64,000 nt of DNA from Pulveribacter suum (GCF_003013695.1 NZ_CP027792.1:2872501-2936500); one strand, 5' to 3'; positions 32,558 to 42,432 are shown, counted from the stretch's first letter. Numbers and translations: made by a program. The notes: generated from the letters alone by a model not told the origin.

Positions 32558-34591
32558 ATGAATGATTCGACAACCGATAGCCCCGGCACTGGACTGCGCG
32601 GCGCCGCCTTCGCGGTAGCCATCCTGTTTTCCAGCTACCAGATCTGGATGGCGGCCTTTCACCCGCTGTCCAGCCAGGTGATCCGCGCCCTGCACGTAGG
32701 CTTCGTGCTGCTGATGATCTTCATCCTGTACCCGCCTTTGCAGGGCCGAAGCGCCGCCGCGGCGCGCTTGGGCAGGGCTCTGGGATGGGGTCTCGGGCTG
32801 GTGGGCTTCCTCTTCAGCGTGTACCACTGGGTGTTCGAGGCCGACCTGACGGCCCGCGCCGGCGAACTCATCCCCATGGACTGGGTGATCGGCGTGACCC
32901 TCATCGCCCTGGTGTTTGAAGGCGCGCGCCGCGCCATGGGCTGGGGCCTGCCGCTGATCTGCGGGATCTTCCTGCTCTACGGCCTGTTTGGCGAGCACCT
33001 GCCGGGCCTGCTGGCCCACCGCGGCTTCGGGCTGGACCAGATCGTCAGCACCCTGGCCTTCGGCACCGAGGGTATCTACGGCACGCCCGCATACGTGTCC
33101 TCCACCTACATCTTCCTGTTCATCCTGTTCGGCGCCTTCCTGGAGCAGGCAGGCATGATCAACCTGTTCAACGACTTCGCCCTGGGCACCGTGGGCCACA
33201 CGCGCGGCGGCCCGGCCAAGGTGTCGGTGATTTCCTCGGCTCTCATGGGCACCATCAACGGCTCGGGCGTGGCCAACGTGGTGACCACCGGCCAGTTCAC
33301 CATTCCGCTGATGAAGCGCTTTGGCTATGCCCCTGCGTTTGCCGGCGGCGTGGAAGCCACGGCCAGCATGGGCGGGCAGATCATGCCGCCGGTGATGGGC
33401 GCCGTGGCCTTCATCATGGCCGAGACCATCAACGTGCCCTACGTGGACATCGTCAAGGCCGCCGTCATCCCGGCCATGCTGTACTTCTTCACCGCCTTCT
33501 GGATGGTGCACCTGGAGGCGGGCCGCAAGGGCCTGACAGGCATGTCGCGCGAGGAGTGTCCCAACCCCTGGACCGCCGTGCGCGAGCGCTGGTATTTGCT
33601 GCTGCCGCTGATCGGTCTGGTGGCGCTGCTGTTTTCCGGCTACACGCCCATGTTCTCGGGCACGGTGGGTCTGGCTCTGACGGTGGTGCTGATCTTTGGG
33701 GCGGCCGTCGCCAGCGGCGTGCGCGGCACGCCGCTGCGGGCGCTGTTCTGGGTGCTGCTGGGCTTTGCCTGCGCCGGTTTCTTCTACTTCGGCGTTGGCA
33801 CCTTCATCGTGGTCACGCTGCTGCTCGTCGCGCTGACCTATATCCGCCGCACGGGTGGCGATGCACGCCGCCTGGCACTGACGGCGCTGGCAGACGGAGC
33901 GCGCCACGCACTGCCCGTGGCCATCGCCTGCGCGCTGGTGGGCGTGATCATCGGCGTCATCAACCTGACCGGCGTGGCTGCCGAGCTGGGCGGGCGCATC
34001 ATCCTCATTGGCGAGAAGAGCCTGTTCCTGGCGCTGTTCCTGACCATGCTGACCTGCCTGGTGCTGGGCATGGGCATTCCGACCATCCCCAACTACATCA
34101 TCACCAGCTCGCTGGCCGCGCCGGTGCTGCTGCAGCTGGGCGTGCCGCTCATCGTCTCGCACATGTTCGTCTTCTACTTCGGCATCATGGCGGACCTGAC
34201 GCCGCCCGTGGCCCTGGCCGCGTTTGCCGCCGCGCCCATCGCCCGCGAGAGCGGGCTGAAGATCGGCATGCAGGCCGTGCGCATCGCCATCGCCGGCTTC
34301 GTCGTGCCCTACATGGCCGTGTACAGCCCCGCACTGATGCTGCAGCAGGGCACCTGGGTGGACACCGCCTGGGTGGTGTTCAAGGCGCTGGTGGCCGTGT
34401 CCATGTGGGGCGCCGGTGCCATCGGCTACCTGTTCGGTCCGCTGAACTGGATCGAGCGCTTTGTCGCCGTGGCCGCTGCCAGCCTGCTGGTGGTGGCGCT
34501 GCCGCTCACCGACGAAGCCGGCCTGCTGGCTGTAGGCCTGTTCCTGGTGTGGCACGTGCGGCGTTCGCGCAAGCAGGTCGCCCTGGCCTGA
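32558..34591 (+). CDS. TRAP transporter permease, 4TM/12TM fusion
   Basis: This 677-residue inner-membrane permease fuses the small (DctQ-like) and large (DctM-like) TRAP subunits, the form used with TAXI binding proteins. Many hydrophobic segments are visible. The DctM-type core contains GTINGSGVANVVTTGQFTIP, ATASMGGQIMPPVMGAVAF and CLVLGMGIPTIPNYI. The ATG at 32558 lies just past the terminator hairpin. A DUF1850 gene follows after 3 bp, completing the usual cluster. Confidence 0.93.
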   Translation: MNDSTTDSPGTGLRGAAFAVAILFSSYQIWMAAFHPLSSQVIRALHVGFVLLMIFILYPPLQGRSAAAARLGRALGWGLGLVGFLFSVYHWVFEADLTARAGELIPMDWVIGVTLIALVFEGARRAMGWGLPLICGIFLLYGLFGEHLPGLLAHRGFGLDQIVSTLAFGTEGIYGTPAYVSSTYIFLFILFGAFLEQAGMINLFNDFALGTVGHTRGGPAKVSVISSALMGTINGSGVANVVTTGQFTIPLMKRFGYAPAFAGGVEATASMGGQIMPPVMGAVAFIMAETINVPYVDIVKAAVIPAMLYFFTAFWMVHLEAGRKGLTGMSREECPNPWTAVRERWYLLLPLIGLVALLFSGYTPMFSGTVGLALTVVLIFGAAVASGVRGTPLRALFWVLLGFACAGFFYFGVGTFIVVTLLLVALTYIRRTGGDARRLALTALADGARHALPVAIACALVGVIIGVINLTGVAAELGGRIILIGEKSLFLALFLTMLTCLVLGMGIPTIPNYIITSSLAAPVLLQLGVPLIVSHMFVFYFGIMADLTPPVALAAFAAAPIARESGLKIGMQAVRIAIAGFVVPYMAVYSPALMLQQGTWVDTAWVVFKALVAVSMWGAGAIGYLFGPLNWIERFVAVAAASLLVVALPLTDEAGLLAVGLFLVWHVRRSRKQVALA

Positions 34592-34594
34592 TCC

Positions 34595-35014
34595 GTGCCG
34601 CTGACGGGTATCTGCCTGGCGCTGGCGGCCTCGGCCGCCGCACCGGTCTTCGTTGCGGTTTCCGAATTCACGCTTGCGTGGACGCATTCCATTGAGAAGG
34701 TGCGCTGGGAAGAAGACTACGCCGTGCTGCAGGGGCCGCCGCCATCGCTGCGGGCCCTCTCGGCGCGGGTGCGCGGCTCGGCCGCAGGCATGGAGCCTCC
34801 CGACGACGCACGCCTGCAGGGAGGGTGGTATCACTACCGGCCCACCACCCCGCTGCCGCAGGCCTTGCGCCTGACACGCTCGGAATTCACCCCCGACTTC
34901 ACGCTGTGCGTGCAGGCCAGCTGCCGCCCCATGGCGCACTGGCTGCCCTCGGATGGCGGGGTCACCCTGCTGTCCGCCTGCACGCGGCCCCAGGGCGGCG
35001 CCACCTCGCCCTGA
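34595..35014 (+). CDS. DUF1850 domain protein
   Basis: This 139-residue protein is of the DUF1850 family, often found beside TAXI-TRAP permeases. It has a hydrophobic N-terminus (LAASAAAPVFVAV), the FTLAWTHSIEKVRWEEDY strand-turn and a CVQASCRPM pair of cysteines near residue 103. It is probably exported. The start is GTG at 34595, 3 bp after the permease stop, so translation is likely coupled. Function unknown; an accessory role in transport is inferred from context. Confidence 0.8.
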   Translation: MPLTGICLALAASAAAPVFVAVSEFTLAWTHSIEKVRWEEDYAVLQGPPPSLRALSARVRGSAAGMEPPDDARLQGGWYHYRPTTPLPQALRLTRSEFTPDFTLCVQASCRPMAHWLPSDGGVTLLSACTRPQGGATSP

Positions 35015-35022
35015 GACCACCC

Positions 35023-35928
35023 ATGGCCTACGCGCAGCTGCTCGCGCCGGACTTTCTGCTGATCCTGTGCGGCTATCTGGTATGCCGCTTCACTGCGTTG
35101 GGGCGGGCGGTGTGGCAGCCGGTGGAGAGCCTGGTGTACTACCTGCTCTTTCCGGTGCTGCTGTTTCAGTCCATCGTGCGCAGCCCGCTGCAGCTTTACG
35201 AAGCCTCCGGGCTGGTCGCGGCCGGCCTGGGCACCGGGCTGGTAGCCATCGCGCTGGCCTGGAGCCTGCCCTACCTGCCCTGGCTGGGCCGGCACATCGA
35301 CCGGGCCGACCACGCGGCCAGTGCCCAGGTGGCGTTCCGGTTCAATTCCTTCATCGTGCTGGCGCTGGCCGACCGCCTGGCGGGCAGCCAGGGATTGCTG
35401 ATGGCCGCCGTGCTCATCGGCGTGTGCGTACCGCTGTTCAACGTGGCCGCCGTCTGGCCCATGGCGCGCACCAAAGGCCGGAGCGTGCTGGGCGAACTGC
35501 TGCGCAACCCGCTGGTCATCGCCACGGTGACCGCCGTGGCGACCAACCTGCTGGGTCTTCGCCTGCCGCAGTGGCTGGAGCCGACGCTCTCGCGCATGGG
35601 TGCCGCGGCGCTCGCACTGGGGCTGATGGCGGCCGGCGCGGGCCTGCAGTGGGGCCAGCTGGCGCGCGGGCGTTGGTTGTCCGCCTGCGTGCTTGGCATC
35701 CGCCATGCGGTACAGCCGCTCATGGCCTGGTTGCTGGCACGGCTGTTGCGCCTGGATGCGGCGCAGACCGCCGTGCTGATGGCTTTTTGCGCGGTCTCCA
35801 CCTCATCGACCTGCTACGTGCTGGCCGCGCGCATGGGCTACAACGGCAGCTACGTGGCGGCGCTGGTGACCCTCTCCACCCTGCTGGGCTTGATCAGCCT
35901 GCCACTGGCCCTGAGCCTGCTCACGTAA
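35023..35928 (+). CDS. AEC family transporter
   Basis: This 301-residue auxin-efflux-carrier-type permease has about 9-10 hydrophobic segments. N-terminal LAPDFLLILCGYLVCR, FPVLLFQSIVRSP and C-terminal FCAVSTSSTCYVLAARMG fit the family, which exports organic acids or amino acids. The ATG at 35023 lies 8 bp after the DUF1850 stop, so it may belong to that operon. Its 3' end overlaps the convergent cyclase gene by 8 bp. Confidence 0.87.
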   Translation: MAYAQLLAPDFLLILCGYLVCRFTALGRAVWQPVESLVYYLLFPVLLFQSIVRSPLQLYEASGLVAAGLGTGLVAIALAWSLPYLPWLGRHIDRADHAASAQVAFRFNSFIVLALADRLAGSQGLLMAAVLIGVCVPLFNVAAVWPMARTKGRSVLGELLRNPLVIATVTAVATNLLGLRLPQWLEPTLSRMGAAALALGLMAAGAGLQWGQLARGRWLSACVLGIRHAVQPLMAWLLARLLRLDAAQTAVLMAFCAVSTSSTCYVLAARMGYNGSYVAALVTLSTLLGLISLPLALSLLT

Positions 35929-38900
35929 CGGACTGGCTCTCAGGCGGCCCCAGCGCGGGCAGGTCGGCACGCCACACGGTGGACTGGTTGCGGCCGTTGC
36001 GCTTGGAGAAATACATGGCCGCGTCCGCCCGTTCCAGGCCGGCCGATCCGTCGGCATCCTGCGCCGTCAAGCCATACACGCCCAGGCTGATGGTGATGCG
36101 CAGCACGGTGCCGTCGTCCAGCCGGATCTCGCGCGCCTGTACCGCGCGGCGCAGCTCCTCGGCGCGCTGGTGAGCGGCCTGCACCCCCGCGCCGGACAGC
36201 AGCACGGCAAATTCCTCGCCGCCCATGCGCCCCACCATGTCCTGGCGGCGCAGCATCCGCGAGACACCCTGTGCCAGGTCGCGCAGCACGATATCGCCCA
36301 CGGCGTGGCCCCAGGTGTCGTTGACGCGCTTGAAATGGTCGATGTCCAGCATGAGCAGCGCGGCGTGGGGCACCAGGCCGGCCTGCAGGTGGCCGATTTC
36401 GGTGTCCAGCCGCTCCATGAAGGCACGGCGGTTGGGAACCCCGGTGAGCGCATCGGTCAGGGCCATGGTCTCCAGTTGCCGCTCCCGCTGGCGTCGTTCG
36501 GTCACGTCGCTGATGACCCAGCAGTGGCCTATGGCTTGGCCGGCATCGCGCAGAGCCAGGGCCCCGACTTCCAGATGGCGGCCATCGGCCAGCGGCTGCA
36601 CACTGGTGCCGACCCTGAAGTCGCCGCCTTCGGTGCGCTGCAGCAGCGTCTCGTCCAAAGGCGAGGGCAGCAGTTCCTGCAGTTGCGCCAGCGGCATGCC
36701 GACCAGGGTGGACGGCTCCTGCTGCAGCTGCAGGATTTCGACCAACTCCTGGTTGGCTGCCACGACGAGCAGGCCCTGCTCGTCAGCCACCAGGATGCCC
36801 GAGGGGAAACGGTCGATGATGGCGCCCAGTGTGCGCCGCATGTGCATCAAGGAGCTTTCGGCGCGGCGGCGCGCGTCGATGTCCACCAGCGTCCAGACGA
36901 CGTTGCCCTCGCTGTCGTGCGGGTCCAGCAGCCGGCCCTGCATGTCAAACCAGCGCTGGCTGCCGTCGCCCAGGCGCAGCAGCCACTCGATGCGCAGTCC
37001 GCTTTGCTCGCGCAGGCTGTCGTACAGCTGGGCGAAGCGCCGGAAGCTGGCCTCATCCGGATGCAGCAGGCGCAATGATTGCGGCTGCTCCTGCGTGCCT
37101 GCGGCCAGGCCGAAGGCCAGCGCGGCGCGCTCGTTGGCATAAAGGATGTCGCGCTGCGGAGAGGCCACAAACACCAGGGCGCTGCCTTTGTCCAGCAGCG
37201 CGCTGATCAGCCGGGCCTGCTCCACGCGCTCGTGTATGTCGGTGTGCGTGCCCAGCATGCGCAGGGCGCGGCCGTGCGCATCGCGCAGCGTGACTTCGCC
37301 CCGCGATTCGATGCTGCGCCAGCCCGCGTTGGCGGTGCGCAGCCGCATTTCCACGCGAAACTCTTCGCTCTGCCCGACATGGCGCGCCAGGCGCTCCTTC
37401 ACATGGCCCAGGTCGCCGGGATGCACCATCGCCAGGAAGGTGTCGATGTCCAGCTGCAGCGCCGCATCGGCGTAGCCCAGCATGTCGAAGCAGCGCGCAT
37501 CCCAGTGCACCCGGCCGTGGCTGCAGTCCCACTCCCACAGCCCGTCGCGTACCGCCCGCACCGTCATGCGCAGGCGCTCCTCGCTCTGGCGAGTCGCCTC
37601 CTGGGCCGCCTGGTCCTGCGTCACGTCGTGCACGAAGCCATGCCACAGCAGCGTGCCGTCCTCCTCCTGCTGCGTGCGGGCGTACCCGTGCAGCCAGCGC
37701 CAGCCATCGGGCGCCCGGTTGTCGCGCACCCGATAGCGGTGGTCCCAGGCATCCCGCCCCTGCAGGCTGGACTGTACGGAAGAGGCCAACGCCGGCAGGT
37801 CTTCCGGCCAAACGCCCTCTTGCAACCCTTGGATGCCGGCACTGCCGGCCCCGGGCCGCAAGCCATGCAGCGCATGAAACTGCGGCGTGCTGAACACCAG
37901 CTGCAACGCGCCCCGCGCATCCTGGCGGCACTGGAACAGCCCCCCGGGCGCCTCCTGGGCCAATCGTGCAAAGCGCTGCTCTGCGCGCCGCCGCATCTGT
38001 TCGCTGCGCTGGCGCTGCAGCGCCAGCCACGCCGCCAGCAGGCTGCCGGACAGCACCAGGCCTGTGCCTACGCCGTTGCGCCACAGCACGCGGCGCCAGT
38101 CGGCGTCATCCTGGGCGTGCGCGGCCTGGCGGTCCAGCTCCACGCCGGCGACCAGCGGCTGGCCGGGCACCTGGCTCCAGGCCCGCAGCCACTGTGCGCC
38201 ATCGCCTCCCCAGTGCCGCGATTGGCCGCCGCGTTCGCGGGCGGCCATTGCCTGCTCCAGGCGCCCGGGCGGCAGGGACTGTCCCAGCACTTCTTCCTGG
38301 CGCAGCGACCGCGCCACATAGGCGCCGTCGCTGCGCACCAGCGACACCACGTCGCCCGTGCCGCCCGAGAGCGCCTGCAGGTAGTGGGCGATGTAGTCCG
38401 GCGACAGCGACAGCACCATCACGCCGCGAAAGCCACCCTCACCGCGCACGGCCCGGCTGAGCTGTACGGCCCAGCGTTGCGATACCCGCCCGAGCACCGG
38501 CCGGCTCACATACATGCCCTGGGCTCGACCGTTCGCATGGACCTGGAAATGCTCGCGGTCGCGGATGGAGACGGCAGCGGGCGGCGCGCCGCCAGGCTCC
38601 AGGTTGGAATAGACGATGTCGCCTGCCGCATTCGCCACGGCGATCTGCATCACGATGCCCGGGGGATAGGCATCGTGGACAGCTCCCACGGCGCGCGCAA
38701 AGGACTCATCCCCGCCAGTGGCGTACACCGTGGACAGGCTGGCCAGGGTGTAGTCCAGCCCCGACAGCAGCGTCTGCACCTGCACCGAGGCCGCCACGGC
38801 CATGTGCCGGGCACGCAGCGCAGACTGGGCTTCGGCCTCGTGCTGCTGGCTGCGGTGCCCCTGCAGCAGCACCGACCAGTAGGCCGCCAGGGCAACGGCC

Positions 38901-38953
38901 AGAGACACCAGCGCCACTGCCAGCCAGCGGCGGGCAAAAGAGCGTGAAAGCAT
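35921..38953 (-). CDS. Membrane diguanylate cyclase with Cache-like sensor and four PAS domains
   Basis: This 1010-residue c-di-GMP synthase has TM1 at about residues 12-31, a periplasmic Cache-like sensor (about 40-285, with DREHFQVH and YVSRPVLG) and TM2 at about 295-313. Four PAS-like units follow (about 325-440, 455-575, 580-700, 705-830), then a C-terminal GGDEF domain. The active site is GGEEF, and the inhibitory-site RxxD (RRQD) sits five residues upstream, so product inhibition is expected. It is 20 bp downstream of queG on the same strand. Confidence 0.9.
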   Translation of the reverse strand: MLSRSFARRWLAVALVSLAVALAAYWSVLLQGHRSQQHEAEAQSALRARHMAVAASVQVQTLLSGLDYTLASLSTVYATGGDESFARAVGAVHDAYPPGIVMQIAVANAAGDIVYSNLEPGGAPPAAVSIRDREHFQVHANGRAQGMYVSRPVLGRVSQRWAVQLSRAVRGEGGFRGVMVLSLSPDYIAHYLQALSGGTGDVVSLVRSDGAYVARSLRQEEVLGQSLPPGRLEQAMAARERGGQSRHWGGDGAQWLRAWSQVPGQPLVAGVELDRQAAHAQDDADWRRVLWRNGVGTGLVLSGSLLAAWLALQRQRSEQMRRRAEQRFARLAQEAPGGLFQCRQDARGALQLVFSTPQFHALHGLRPGAGSAGIQGLQEGVWPEDLPALASSVQSSLQGRDAWDHRYRVRDNRAPDGWRWLHGYARTQQEEDGTLLWHGFVHDVTQDQAAQEATRQSEERLRMTVRAVRDGLWEWDCSHGRVHWDARCFDMLGYADAALQLDIDTFLAMVHPGDLGHVKERLARHVGQSEEFRVEMRLRTANAGWRSIESRGEVTLRDAHGRALRMLGTHTDIHERVEQARLISALLDKGSALVFVASPQRDILYANERAALAFGLAAGTQEQPQSLRLLHPDEASFRRFAQLYDSLREQSGLRIEWLLRLGDGSQRWFDMQGRLLDPHDSEGNVVWTLVDIDARRRAESSLMHMRRTLGAIIDRFPSGILVADEQGLLVVAANQELVEILQLQQEPSTLVGMPLAQLQELLPSPLDETLLQRTEGGDFRVGTSVQPLADGRHLEVGALALRDAGQAIGHCWVISDVTERRQRERQLETMALTDALTGVPNRRAFMERLDTEIGHLQAGLVPHAALLMLDIDHFKRVNDTWGHAVGDIVLRDLAQGVSRMLRRQDMVGRMGGEEFAVLLSGAGVQAAHQRAEELRRAVQAREIRLDDGTVLRITISLGVYGLTAQDADGSAGLERADAAMYFSKRNGRNQSTVWRADLPALGPPESQSVT

Positions 38954-38973
38954 GGTGCGCAGGTTGAAGATTG

Positions 38974-40059
38974 TCAGTCCGGCCGTTGGGCCAGGGCCCA
39001 GTGCACATGTTCGCGCACGATCTCGCTATGGTGCCCCAGCCGCGACTGCAAGGCCATCCGCAAGGGCTGCGCCTGTTGCACATCGGCAGCACGCAGGGCG
39101 TTGCCCAGGGCCACTGCAATGTTGCGCAGCCAGCGCTCATGGCCTATGCGGCGGATGGGCCCGCCTTCCGTCACGCGCAGGAAGGTGGGCTCATCCCACG
39201 CGAACAAGGCGACCAACTGCTGGCCCACCAGGCCGCAGCGCAGGTCGAAGTCCGGCAGGCTGCTAGCCTGGGCGAACTTGTTCCAGGGGCAGACCAGCTG
39301 GCAGTCGTCGCAGCCATAGATGCGGTTGCCCATCAGCGGGCGCAGCTCCAGGGGGATGGGGCCGGCATGCTCGATGGTCAGGTAGGAGATGCAGCGGCGC
39401 GCATCCACCCGGTGCGGCGCCACGATGGCCTGCGTGGGGCAGACCTGGATGCAGGCCTGGCAGCTGCCGCAGTGGGCGGTGACCGGCTCGGTCGGCTGCA
39501 GCGCCATGTCCACGTAGATCTCGCCCAGGAAGAACATGGAGCCCGCCTCGCGGCTGAGCACCAGCGTGTGCTTGCCGCGCCAGCCCTGGCCGCTGCGGCG
39601 GGCCAGCTCGGCCTCCAGCACCGGCGCCGAATCGGTGAACACCCGGTGGCCGAAGGGGCCGAGCGCCTGGGCGATGCGCTCGCTGAGCTTTTGCAGGCGC
39701 GAGCGCAGCACCTTGTGGTAGTCCCGCCCGCGGGCATAGACGGAGACGATGGCCTCGTCTGGGCGCTGCAGGCGGCTCCACTCCACGGCCTGCCATTCGG
39801 GCGGCGTGTCGCGCGGCAGGTAGTCCATGCGGGCGGTGATCACGCTCACGGTGCCGGGCACCAGCTCGGCCGGGCGCGCGCGCTTGGTTCCGTGCGCGGC
39901 CATGTAATGCATCTCGCCATGGAACCCCTGGGCAAGCCACTGCATCAGACCCGGCTCGGCGCTGGACAAATCCACGCCGGCCACGCCGATTTGAGAAAAT
40001 CCCAGCTCGCGGGCCCACTGCCGGATCTGGGGAATGAGTTGACTGCTGCCGATCACCAT
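38974..40059 (-). CDS. queG: Epoxyqueuosine reductase
   Basis: This 361-residue cobalamin- and iron-sulfur-dependent enzyme carries out the last step of queuosine tRNA modification. The N-terminal part has ELGFSQIGVAGVDLSSAEPGL; the two [4Fe-4S] motifs are CGSCQACIQVCP and CDDCQLVCPWN. RDYHKVLRSRL fits the DUF1730 region. The ATG at 40059 is the only ATG that keeps the conserved N-terminus. The 5' end overlaps the divergent tsaE start by about 21 bp. Confidence 0.93.
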   Translation of the reverse strand: MVIGSSQLIPQIRQWARELGFSQIGVAGVDLSSAEPGLMQWLAQGFHGEMHYMAAHGTKRARPAELVPGTVSVITARMDYLPRDTPPEWQAVEWSRLQRPDEAIVSVYARGRDYHKVLRSRLQKLSERIAQALGPFGHRVFTDSAPVLEAELARRSGQGWRGKHTLVLSREAGSMFFLGEIYVDMALQPTEPVTAHCGSCQACIQVCPTQAIVAPHRVDARRCISYLTIEHAGPIPLELRPLMGNRIYGCDDCQLVCPWNKFAQASSLPDFDLRCGLVGQQLVALFAWDEPTFLRVTEGGPIRRIGHERWLRNIAVALGNALRAADVQQAQPLRMALQSRLGHHSEIVREHVHWALAQRPD

Positions 40060-40584
40060 CAAAGTGAAATTGTAGAAACCCCGCGCAGCGCGCAGGCGCT
40101 GCTGACCCTGCAGCTGCAGTGGGACGACGAGGACGACACCCAGCGCTTTGCCGCCGCGCTGGCGCGCCAGCCCGAGTTGCGCGACGCCTTCATCACGCTG
40201 CACGGCAACCTGGGCGCCGGCAAGACCACGCTGGTGCGCCACCTGCTGCGCGCGCTGGGAGTGCCCGGGCGCATCAAGAGCCCAACCTACGCGGTGGTCG
40301 AACCCCACCAGGCGCCCGGCCTGGACATCTGGCACTTCGACTTCTATCGCTTCCATGATCCGCGCGAGTGGGAGGACGCGGGCTTTCGCGACATCTTTGC
40401 CAGCCCCGGCCTGAAGCTGGCGGAATGGCCCCAGCAGGCAGGCAGTGCCCTGCCCCCGCCCGATGTTGCCATTTGCCTGCATGCAAACGATGATGCGTCC
40501 CGGCAGGCGACGCTGACCGCCCACACGCCTCGCGGGTGCGACATGCTGCAAGGCATGGCCCAGCCCCTGCCGGACACGCCATGA
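40039..40584 (+). CDS. tsaE: tRNA threonylcarbamoyladenosine biosynthesis ATPase TsaE
   Basis: This roughly 181-residue P-loop ATPase is part of the TsaB-TsaD-TsaE complex that makes t6A in tRNA. Walker A is GNLGAGKTTLVRHLLRALG near residue 58; SPTYAVVEPH, IWHFDFYRFHDPREWEDAG and LAEWPQQAG follow the family pattern. No ATG is available; a TTG at 40039 (giving LTAADHHQSEIVETP) is my best start, overlapping queG divergently. The stop overlaps the amiC ATG as ATGA. Confidence 0.85.
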   Translation: MTAADHHQSEIVETPRSAQALLTLQLQWDDEDDTQRFAAALARQPELRDAFITLHGNLGAGKTTLVRHLLRALGVPGRIKSPTYAVVEPHQAPGLDIWHFDFYRFHDPREWEDAGFRDIFASPGLKLAEWPQQAGSALPPPDVAICLHANDDASRQATLTAHTPRGCDMLQGMAQPLPDTP

Positions 40585-42047
40585 AAGAAGCCGCGCCCTC
40601 CTTCCCCCCTTTTGCCTCTCGCCCCGAAGCCGACCCTGCGCGGCGCATGCTGCTGCGCGCCGGCACGCTGGTGCTGCTGCTGGGCGCCCAGCAGATCGCG
40701 CGCGGTGCCGGCATCGTGGCCGTGCGCGTGTGGCCGGCGCAGGAGTATTCGCGCGTGACCATCGAGTCCGACCGCAAGCTGGTGGCCAAACAGTTCTTCG
40801 TGGCCACGCCGCCGCGCCTGGCGGTGGACATCGAGGGCCTGGACCTGGATTCGTCGCTGCGCGAGCTGGTGGCCAAGGTCAAACCGGACGACCCCAACAT
40901 CGCCGGCATCCGCGTGGGCCAGTACGCGCCGGGCGTGGTGCGCTTGGTAGTGGACCTCAAGCAGGCCGCGCTGCCCCAGGTGTTTTCGCTGGAGCCCGTA
41001 GCCGCCTACCGGCACCGGCTGGTGTTCGACCTGTACCCCGAGCGGGCGCTCGACCCGCTGGAGGCGCTGATCGCCGAACGCCTGCGCGACCCGATGGCCC
41101 CACTGGCCAGCGCCCCGGCGCTGCCGGCCGTGGCCGCGGCCACGCCTTCCGCCGATCCGCTGGAAGAGCTGATAGCGCGCCACAGCGCGCGCGGCGAGCC
41201 GGTGCCCCTGGGCCTGCCCCTGCCCGTGCCGGCCAGGCCACCCGCGGCTGCCTCTGCCCCCGCGCCGGTGCCCGTGCCGCCGACCCCGCCACGCCCGCCC
41301 GCCCCTGCCGTGGCCCGGGTCACCGACCGGCTCATCATCGTGGCGCTGGACCCTGGCCACGGCGGAGAAGACCCGGGCGCCATCGGCCCGGCCGGCACGC
41401 GCGAGAAAGACGTGGTGCTGCAGGTCGCCCTGCTGCTGCGCGACCGCATCAACGCCACCACCGTGGGGGGCAACCCCATGCGCGCCTTTCTCACCCGCGA
41501 CCGCGACTTCTTCGTGCCCCTGGCCACGCGTGTGGACAAGGCCCGGCGCGTGCAGGCCGACCTGTTCGTATCCATTCACGCAGACGCCTTCACCAACCCG
41601 GCCGCGCGCGGCGCCAGCGTCTTCGCATTGAGCGAGGGCGGCGCCTCCAGTTCGGCCGCGCGCTGGCTGGCCAACAAGGAAAACCAGGCCGACCTGATCG
41701 GCGGGGTGAACGTGGGCGGGCAGGACCGCCACATTCAGCGCGTGCTGCTGGACATGAGCACCACGGCGCAGATCAACGACAGCCTGAAGCTGGGCAGCGT
41801 GCTGCTGGGAGAGATCAAGGGCATGGCCCGGCTGCACAAGCCGCGCGTGGAGCAGGCGGGCTTTGCGGTGCTCAAGGCGCCCGACATTCCCAGCGTGCTG
41901 GTGGAGACCGCCTTCATCAGCAACCCCGAGGAAGAAGCGCGCCTGCGTTCGGCCGCCTACCAGGAGCAGTTGGCCGACGCGCTGATGCGCGGCATCAGCC
42001 GATACTTCGCCAAGAACCCGCCGCTGGCGCGCAGCCGCACCGTGTAG
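40581..42047 (+). CDS. amiC: N-acetylmuramoyl-L-alanine amidase AmiC
   Basis: This 488-residue periplasmic zinc amidase splits septal peptidoglycan. A twin-arginine-like signal (DPARRMLLRAGTLVLLLG, about residues 18-35) agrees with Tat export of AmiC. An AMIN domain (about 45-150) targets the septum. A Pro/Ala-rich linker follows, then the amidase_3 domain (about 260-480) with DPGHGGEDPGA (Zn His), SIHADAF and the catalytic Glu in LVETAFISN. It is translationally coupled to tsaE, a common pairing. Confidence 0.93.
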   Translation: MKEAAPSFPPFASRPEADPARRMLLRAGTLVLLLGAQQIARGAGIVAVRVWPAQEYSRVTIESDRKLVAKQFFVATPPRLAVDIEGLDLDSSLRELVAKVKPDDPNIAGIRVGQYAPGVVRLVVDLKQAALPQVFSLEPVAAYRHRLVFDLYPERALDPLEALIAERLRDPMAPLASAPALPAVAAATPSADPLEELIARHSARGEPVPLGLPLPVPARPPAAASAPAPVPVPPTPPRPPAPAVARVTDRLIIVALDPGHGGEDPGAIGPAGTREKDVVLQVALLLRDRINATTVGGNPMRAFLTRDRDFFVPLATRVDKARRVQADLFVSIHADAFTNPAARGASVFALSEGGASSSAARWLANKENQADLIGGVNVGGQDRHIQRVLLDMSTTAQINDSLKLGSVLLGEIKGMARLHKPRVEQAGFAVLKAPDIPSVLVETAFISNPEEEARLRSAAYQEQLADALMRGISRYFAKNPPLARSRTV

Positions 42048-42096
42048 GCCCGAGCGCCGGCCGGCCTTGTCGTGATGGTTGCACAAGGAGGTTGCC

Positions 42097-42432
42097 ATGG
42101 CCCTGCCCCACGCCCAATCCGCGCAAGTCGTCAGCGTCCGCCCGCTGGACGCGGCGCTGCTGCCGCAAACGCAGTCCTACGCCATCATCAAGGCGCAGCA
42201 GCTGGAGGTGATGCGCGTGGTGCTGCGCGCCGGTGAACTCATGCGCCAGCACGACACGCCCGGCGAGATCACCGTGCAGTGCCTGCAGGGCGAAGTGGAG
42301 TTCCAGCTGGGCCAGAACGTGCATCTGCTGCGGGCAGGCGACCTGATGCATCTGCAGGCCCGTGCGCCCCACGCCCTGCGCGCTGTACACGACTGTTCGC
42401 TGCTGGTCACCCTCTGCCTGCTGCCGCTTTGA
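42097..42432 (+). CDS. Cupin domain protein
   Basis: This 111-residue single-domain cupin contains MRVVLRAGELMRQHDTPGEITVQCLQGEVEF and LRAGDLMHLQARAPHAL, the two cupin motifs. His54-like and the later His residues could bind a metal. The ATG at 42097 has a perfect AAGGAGG site. It follows amiC by 49 bp. The substrate is unknown; stand-alone cupins like this are often regulators or small dioxygenase-like proteins. Confidence 0.82.
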   Translation: MALPHAQSAQVVSVRPLDAALLPQTQSYAIIKAQQLEVMRVVLRAGELMRQHDTPGEITVQCLQGEVEFQLGQNVHLLRAGDLMHLQARAPHALRAVHDCSLLVTLCLLPL

